Source: Aureobasidium sp. EXF-3400 | Taxonomy: Eukaryota; Ascomycota; Dothideomycetes; Dothideales; Saccotheciaceae | Assembly (NCBI GenBank): GCA_024195585.1 | Contig: SWBL01000095.1 | Coordinates: forward strand, 1 to 64,000 | Direction of reading: 5' to 3' | Length of the DNA: 64,000 nucleotides | Translations under genes and position numbers: made by a program | Notes under the pieces: generated by a model | Seen by the model: the letters and a program-made list of their open reading frames with translations, nothing else | What the model was told of the DNA's origin: nothing | Database searches by the model: none | Part shown: in pieces, positions 58,573-64,000 of the stretch | Numbering within the stretch: position 1 is the stretch's first letter | How the letters are laid out: every line of letters begins with the position of its first letter

Positions 58573-61059
58573 ATGGAGACAGTACCTCGACTTGTAGTCG
58601 GACCAGTTGATAGGGAGCGCATCAGCCAAGTGCTGAGTGCCGAAACTCAAGAGAAGCCAGAAGATGGAATGATCGACCCCATCTTCAAGGTCAACCCACT
58701 CGGCGGGAACAATGCGACCATCGTGAGAGATGGTAAGATGATAGAGGTTTCAGAGCTTTATCAAGTTCTGAGCCCTGAGAAGAGGAAGGACCGGAGCAAG
58801 CGTGCTTGCCAAATTCTGTTCCAAACTTCCCAAGCCACTGACATGTTCCGAAGCTTAGACGACGGCTTATCAAAAGCCCTGAAGTGCAGCTGGGGTAGCT
58901 GGGAATTGGATCGGGACTCAAATGAGACGCTGCAACGAACCTGTCACATTTTAGAACGCTTACCGAGCCATCCGCCACCAATGATGGTTGCTGATGATTT
59001 CGACCCATATAGAGACCTGTCAGTATCACACCTGCTCACAGTCGATGCTAAGAAGACCTGGGCAAATCTTGGAGTCTCAACATTTCTGGATCGAAACATC
59101 ATACGGATGGCCATATACACTACTATACGTCGAGCTGAAAAGAGCACGAAGATCCATGAGGGAGATTTGACTCTTGAATACGTCAATATGCTGGCAGAAC
59201 TGTTTGAGGCAGCTGATGTTCTCAGCAGCGCAGAACCGTGTCTCGTCAAGAAACAACACTGGTTTCTGATCAAAGCATTCTTGTGGACCACTTGGCATAG
59301 AAGTATCTTGATCCATCTTTCCGGCAGACTGACGGCATTCCTGCGGTATGGCACAACATATTTCGCGTCTGGAGAAAATTTGGAATTCAAAGGAGTCAGT
59401 GCGTTTCTCAAACACGCACCGCATCAGACAATGCCAGCGAGCATGTGCAGATGGGCTTTTGAGTTGATCAGAACCGATCGCGTTGCGACTGTTCTGGATC
59501 TCAGACTGCTTTGTAAACGCTTTGCTGCTTTCTCAGAGACAAACGGGGCTCAGCCACGATGTCTTTTGTCTAATGACAAAGCCACGCAGTGCGATGGTTC
59601 TTCCCCGTACGCGTGTAAGCGATTCACAGAAATGCAAGTCGAGGACCAATCCGCTCATGCGCTATTCTGCTCTGGAACATGCTCCCGTGTACATTGGAAC
59701 GGAATATCATATCGAAGCGTAACGGGTCCTAAAGCCATCTCGGTACTTGGTAACGTAGAGGATGGACTGAAATATTGTCAGGCCTCGGACAAGACTATGA
59801 CCATATCTCATGTTTGGAGCCATGGTCAAGGTGGACGACCCGAGATCGATAAATCGGGTCTAAACTATTGTCTTCACCACCGCTACTGCCTTCTTGCGCT
59901 GGAGAAGGGCTGCGATTCCTACTGGATCGACACAGCATGTATACCAAAGGACAATGAACTCCGGCGTGAAGCTATCGGCCACATCAACGACACATTCAGG
60001 GACAGCAAACTAACATTGGTTTGCGATAAAGACATAATGGCAGTGGATGTCGAAGATCTCACTATCGAAACCAAAGAGACATTGCTCTCTGTACTGCTAG
60101 TCAGTGATTGGAACGTCAGAGCATGGACACTTTTGGAGGCTATGCGTGGCAAATCAAACATACACCTTCTTTGCAAGGATGACAGGACCATATCCTTGAG
60201 ATATTTGATAGAATGCGTCAATCAGAAAGGCAGCACTGAGATTGCCACGATTTTTGTCACGGCAAAACACCTGCTACCCACACGGCGTGTTCGAGAGCTC
60301 AAACCACGACAAGAATACACCAAGCAAGAATGGCCCGGAATCCAAGGATTTCTCGATCCTGAAGAGGCTGCGTGTATGCTGGGTCGCCGATACGCCAGTC
60401 GATATGGAGACGATATCATTATATGGGCTTTGCTGTGCGGCGACACGGCCCGAAAAACTGCTGAGGGATTTTGGTCGGCGCAAGAGAACATTTCCGATCT
60501 TGGCACAAGACTACCTGTCCATACCGGGTTTTTAGTGTCTTCAGCTCCAAGAATAGCCAACCGACACGGTCTTGGCTGGGCTCCTTGTCGTCCGAGCATA
60601 CCATACGACACGTTGAATAACGTATCTGACGCATTTCATGTCTATGATGGCCGGGATACCGAATCGGGATTCTACAGCGCCCAAGGCTTGTACGCTCAGT
60701 GGCTGGTACATGAATTCTCTGGCTTGGGTTGGACAGTCAGTCCAAAACTCAGGCGATGGGTTTCTATGCTATCAGGCGAGACGCCCTCTCGTTTGGATGA
60801 GATTGTTCTACAATGGTCGCGCCATTCTCGACGGGTCGCCATCCTCAAACCCGTCCCTAACGGCCATAATTGGTCGACTTCCCTCATGACAGATGTACCT
60901 AGATTGATCACTCTCACAGCAGACGGCTCACGCCGCCATGCGGTAGTGATAGTCGGATCAGACGATGGTGAATATTGGAAGTGGCTGGAGGTAATAGGAC
61001 TGCACGACCAAGCTGTGGACTCTCTGGAATTTGCGAAGCGACACCTGACCCTTGTATGA
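58573..61059 (+). CDS. HET-domain protein (heterokaryon-incompatibility-like)
   Basis: A single exon of 828 aa from the first ATG at 58573 (METVPRLVVGP). Residues about 410-555 hold the HET signatures: MTISHVWSHGQGG, SYWIDTACIPKDNELR, AIGHINDTFRDSKLTLVCD and VRAWTLLEAMRG. The N-terminal 370 residues, rich in helices and with Cys/His pairs (ALFCSGTCSRVHW), match no domain I recognise. The C-terminal 270 residues have WALLCGDTARKTAEGFWSAQ-like family features of large HET proteins. In known cases HET domains trigger the cell death of vegetative incompatibility; partners and ligand here are unknown. It is next to a divergently transcribed membrane-protein gene. No frameshift is seen. Confidence 0.87.
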   Translation: METVPRLVVGPVDRERISQVLSAETQEKPEDGMIDPIFKVNPLGGNNATIVRDGKMIEVSELYQVLSPEKRKDRSKRACQILFQTSQATDMFRSLDDGLSKALKCSWGSWELDRDSNETLQRTCHILERLPSHPPPMMVADDFDPYRDLSVSHLLTVDAKKTWANLGVSTFLDRNIIRMAIYTTIRRAEKSTKIHEGDLTLEYVNMLAELFEAADVLSSAEPCLVKKQHWFLIKAFLWTTWHRSILIHLSGRLTAFLRYGTTYFASGENLEFKGVSAFLKHAPHQTMPASMCRWAFELIRTDRVATVLDLRLLCKRFAAFSETNGAQPRCLLSNDKATQCDGSSPYACKRFTEMQVEDQSAHALFCSGTCSRVHWNGISYRSVTGPKAISVLGNVEDGLKYCQASDKTMTISHVWSHGQGGRPEIDKSGLNYCLHHRYCLLALEKGCDSYWIDTACIPKDNELRREAIGHINDTFRDSKLTLVCDKDIMAVDVEDLTIETKETLLSVLLVSDWNVRAWTLLEAMRGKSNIHLLCKDDRTISLRYLIECVNQKGSTEIATIFVTAKHLLPTRRVRELKPRQEYTKQEWPGIQGFLDPEEAACMLGRRYASRYGDDIIIWALLCGDTARKTAEGFWSAQENISDLGTRLPVHTGFLVSSAPRIANRHGLGWAPCRPSIPYDTLNNVSDAFHVYDGRDTESGFYSAQGLYAQWLVHEFSGLGWTVSPKLRRWVSMLSGETPSRLDEIVLQWSRHSRRVAILKPVPNGHNWSTSLMTDVPRLITLTADGSRRHAVVIVGSDDGEYWKWLEVIGLHDQAVDSLEFAKRHLTLV

Positions 61060-62878
61060 CAGCCATCTCATGGAGGTCTGTCGAGACTTGGTTCGATGAT
61101 CAACGGAGAGCGGAACAGACGGCCTCCAAGAGCAAAGGTGTGAGCCGAACGAAGCAGAAATCGGCTTCGAGTAGAAGAGATGTATATGGCTCCTCGCGAT
61201 CCGCTATCCAGGCGCCTGTGCCACTTCACTCCCTGTTCCTGGTTTGTCTGATCCGCTGACACGACTGTCTCGCGAGATATACTGTAGATCATGGAGAGCC
61301 CCCAGAATAATCTTGCCTTCCATCTGCGGAAACCGACAAATCAAGCGGGGAAACAATACATCACCTTGCCGCGGCCAGCTGCTAGAAGGATTTGATGTTT
61401 GACAATTGTTTCGCTTGCTATACACATGCCCCTTTCTTGCATCTGTCTGTTAGTGTCCTGTCATAATACCAGTTACCCAAAGACTCATCGTTATTGATCT
61501 TGGTCCTTGAGCCGATGTTGACACTGTCGATCACAGGCTTCTCGAACGACTCCTGGAAGTCATGTACCATGTGCTTGGATCCAGAGCTTTCAGATTCTCC
61601 GGTCCGAGATTGCCGGCACGTAGAACACAGTTCGACACCATTTGCGGTTTCCAGCTGAGGCGGGGTTCGTGCGCCACACGCGACGTGTCGAAACCTTGAC
61701 AGCGGAGCGGTGCTACTTGGAATGGCGCTGCCGGCCGCGTGCTGGTCACGCAAGAATCCAAGACTGATGATTCGTGTTAGACATCCGTGAGCTTAGGGCG
61801 CATGGCGATGGGGACCGCATTTTTTCACGAGAACGAGCGAGGAGGGAAAGTCTGGAGCAAAGATTTAACCTCCCGTGCTCCCTCACCGACCTTCTTATTG
61901 CTAAGATGCTCATCTCACAAGGAGTGAATCTACCACATCTTCCTAACGCATAATTTTCCGCGGCTTCTTGGAGATCATTGCAGCTGGTGGCATTTTTGCA
62001 AGTCAGGTCTCATTCCCTCAACACGGTGCCATGGGTATCGGATAGATACCTTTCGAGATCTGGGGCGGAAAACTTGACCGGCGGTCAATCCCAGATGTGG
62101 ACACGGATAATGTTTCCCCAGATATCGGCCTTTGCTTTCCAAAATCAGCCATGACCGGCCCCCTTCTTCCGGCTCGGCATCCCGTACTGGCCTGTTCCCT
62201 GCCGGAAGTTGACCGAGCACTACGCCACATGAGGTGTTGAGACAAGGACAGGCAAGTTGTCGATGTCGAGAAGATCCACCATCGATGGATGGAAGAAGCA
62301 AGTCTGCATGAACTTTCAACAGAGCGCTGCAGAATCTATGCATCTCGGCAGCCGCAGAAAACACGAGTCCGCACGTTTTCAGCCAAGCACCGCAAGCACT
62401 GAAGCCAATTTTCGAAGCGGCCTTGGATCTCTGCGTGTTCTGCAATGTACGTTCAGAAGGCTTCAGTTGGCCAAACTCAGCTTCCTCTCCTGCTGGTCAC
62501 AAGCAAGGTTTTATAAAGTCAGCAAGCCATTATTACGACTTCAATCGTTGGAATCGCAAGGGGATAAATTCTTTTCCGAGGACGAAGCCTGGTACTAAAC
62601 TTCTTGAAACGGTTTCGTAGGTATCCTTTTCGCCGACAGTTACCATTATCGGACGAACCGCGATCTGCCCTAGCACTGACTCGGCCTTGAACTCCACAAA
62701 CACTCCACTAATCGAAATGCCGGGGTACGCCGCATCCCCAGTCCATGGTGTGTAGGATTTTGGTGGGGTTCAGGCGGAAAATTGTATCCTTTTAAATTCG
62801 TCACGGCGCCCTGTTCCTTCCTTTCTCTCTCGTTCCTCTTTTTTGTGTCGAAAAGTTCACGAGTTTCCAGTCGCGACA
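61060..62878. other. long intergenic, promoter of the sugar transporter
   Basis: 1.8 kb without a supported gene. Candidate frames at 61418-61761 (-), 61975-62445 (-) and 62257-62598 (+) have no family and no consistent splice sites. A GTGGGG motif at about 62763 matches the CreA/Mig1-type SYGGRG consensus, plausible for a sugar transporter but common by chance. Confidence 0.5.
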
Positions 62879-64000
62879 ATGTTCAAACGTTACGCCAAGG
62901 ATCTGCCTGAAGAAGTTTTCAACTGGCGTCTTGGCTATGCAGTGCTTGGTATGCTTGGGCTTCCTTGAACAACCATTCCATGACTTGTGGCTAATGCTTA
63001 ACCAGTTTTCGGTCTTCTGGGCACTGCCCGTGGTCTTGACGAAGGTCTCATCGGAACCACTGCCTCTCAAAAATCGTTCAGTAAACAGTTTGGATTGAAG
63101 AACCCACACTTGTCAGCCAATGAGCAAGCCAACCTCCTTTCCAACATCACTTCGATGGTCCAATTGGGATCAATCTTCGGTGCCCTCTTCGCATTCCCCA
63201 TCACCGACCGCATTGGCAGACTTTGGGCTGTCAGAGAACTTTGCCTAGTCTGGGTCACCGGTATTGCCATTTTCCTTGGTGCTGCTGCCCATGGTAGTCT
63301 TGGAATGGTCTACGCCGGTAGATTCATCGCCGGCCTGGGTATTGGGCAGACAACAGTTGTCGCCCCCACATATCTTGCAGAAGTCGCCCCCAAGTCCATT
63401 CGTGGAATGTGTGTCGGTATCTTCTCCGGATCAGTCTACCTTGGCATCATGCTTGGATACTTCGCCTCGTACGGCACGTCGTTGCACATCAGTAACCACA
63501 ACGTCCTTCAATGGGTGATTCCCAACACGCTTCACCTCTACTTCGCTGCCATCATCTTCACCCTAAGCTTCTTCGCCATCGAAAGTCCCCGTTGGCTCAT
63601 CAAGACGAAGCAGCAGGGCAAGGCTGTTGACAACCTCTGCAGATTGCGTGGCCTTGGACAAGACCATGAGGTTGTGCAGGCAGAAATCATTGACATCAAC
63701 AGCCAACTTGAGCGCGAGCAGGAGGCCACTATGGGTGCTTCCAAGGTCGGTCTCCTTCGTGAACTGTTTGTCATGCCTTCAAACAGATACCGTATCTTCT
63801 TGGCTATCTTCGCTCAGCTGCTTGGTCAGTGGAGTGGTGCTGGTTCCATCACCGTCTACGCTCCTCAATACTTTGCGCTGATGGGCACGACTGGAACACA
63901 AGAGAAGCTCCTTGCTACCGGTATTTTCGGTCTTGTTAAGTTCATCAGTGCCCTCATCTGTGCCTTCTTCCTGGTTGACTTCATTGGTCGTAAGCGGTCT
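62879..64000 (+). CDS. MFS sugar (quinate-permease-like) transporter, cut by window end
   Basis: Exon 1 62879-62948, intron 62949-63005 (donor GTATGC), exon 2 from 63006 to beyond 64000. The visible part is about 355 aa. Family signatures: MFKRYAKDLPEEVFNWRLGY start, FPITDRIGRLWAVRE (DRxGR-type loop), AGRFIAGLGIGQTTVVAPTY and LAEVAPKSIRG (PETE-like sugar-transporter signature), ESPRWLIK at the end of helix 6, and LLGQWSGAGSITVYAPQYF. The second DRxGR-type loop (DFIGRKR) is at the edge. Similar to fungal quinate and hexose permeases; substrate uncertain. The C-terminal five or so helices lie outside the window. Confidence 0.9.

Noticed and set aside
61975..62445. 156-aa minus-strand ORF upstream of the sugar transporter
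   Set aside because: Cys/Arg/His-rich with no family resemblance and no consistent splice sites; likely chance.

Overview
This window is nuclear DNA of a filamentous ascomycete fungus (Pezizomycotina). The class is uncertain; the gene content and short introns would suit a Dothideomycete. The evidence is compact genes on both strands, introns of about 41-180 nt with GTRNGT donors, CTAAC/CTGAC branch points and YAG acceptors, and typical fungal families: VIP1/Asp1, RSC4, CaMK, GMC oxidoreductase, GH3, GH43, DUF3632, DUF6594, HET-domain and NACHT-ankyrin proteins. Exon coordinates were built by hand by matching splice phase to family homology. They are stated in the evidence fields because each gene is listed only by its outer limits.

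Layout. 0.3-8.0 kb: VIP1-type inositol pyrophosphate kinase and a fungal multi-pass membrane protein. 9.3-13.6 kb: a PNP-NACHT-ankyrin NLR-like receptor. 14.6-21.9 kb: DOMON/cytochrome b561 protein, a CCC1-type vacuolar iron transporter carrying an apparent frameshift, an AIF2-like oxidoreductase and a secreted GH43 enzyme. 22.7-30.1 kb, housekeeping: RSC4-like tandem-bromodomain protein, CaM-kinase, a small membrane protein and a UBE2W-type E2. 30.8-35.5 kb: MFS monocarboxylate-type transporter, an atypical SDR, a hypothetical protein and a DUF3632 protein with a frameshift. 35.6-43.1 kb: decayed DUF3632 copies flanking a second NLR with the architecture PNP-NACHT-ankyrin-SPRY. 43.5-51.3 kb: a secreted protein, a GMC oxidoreductase, an NADPH-oxidase-like pseudogene and a family III CoA-transferase. 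52.3-64 kb: secreted GH3 beta-glucosidase, a DUF6594 protein, a membrane protein head-to-head with a HET-domain protein, and the start of an MFS sugar transporter that runs off the window.

How they fit together. There is no single biosynthetic cluster. Two themes stand out. One is plant-biomass use: GH3, GH43, GMC oxidase, DOMON-b561 and a sugar transporter. The other is fungal self/non-self recognition: two NLR-like receptors with enzyme-type PNP N-termini and one HET-domain protein, set among pseudogenes and decayed duplicates. The most unusual item is the receptor at 37911-42581, whose ankyrin array is followed by a complete SPRY domain split over three small exons. Two single-base frameshifts, both next to G-runs, and three in-frame stops in the oxidase relic separate likely sequence error from true decay.
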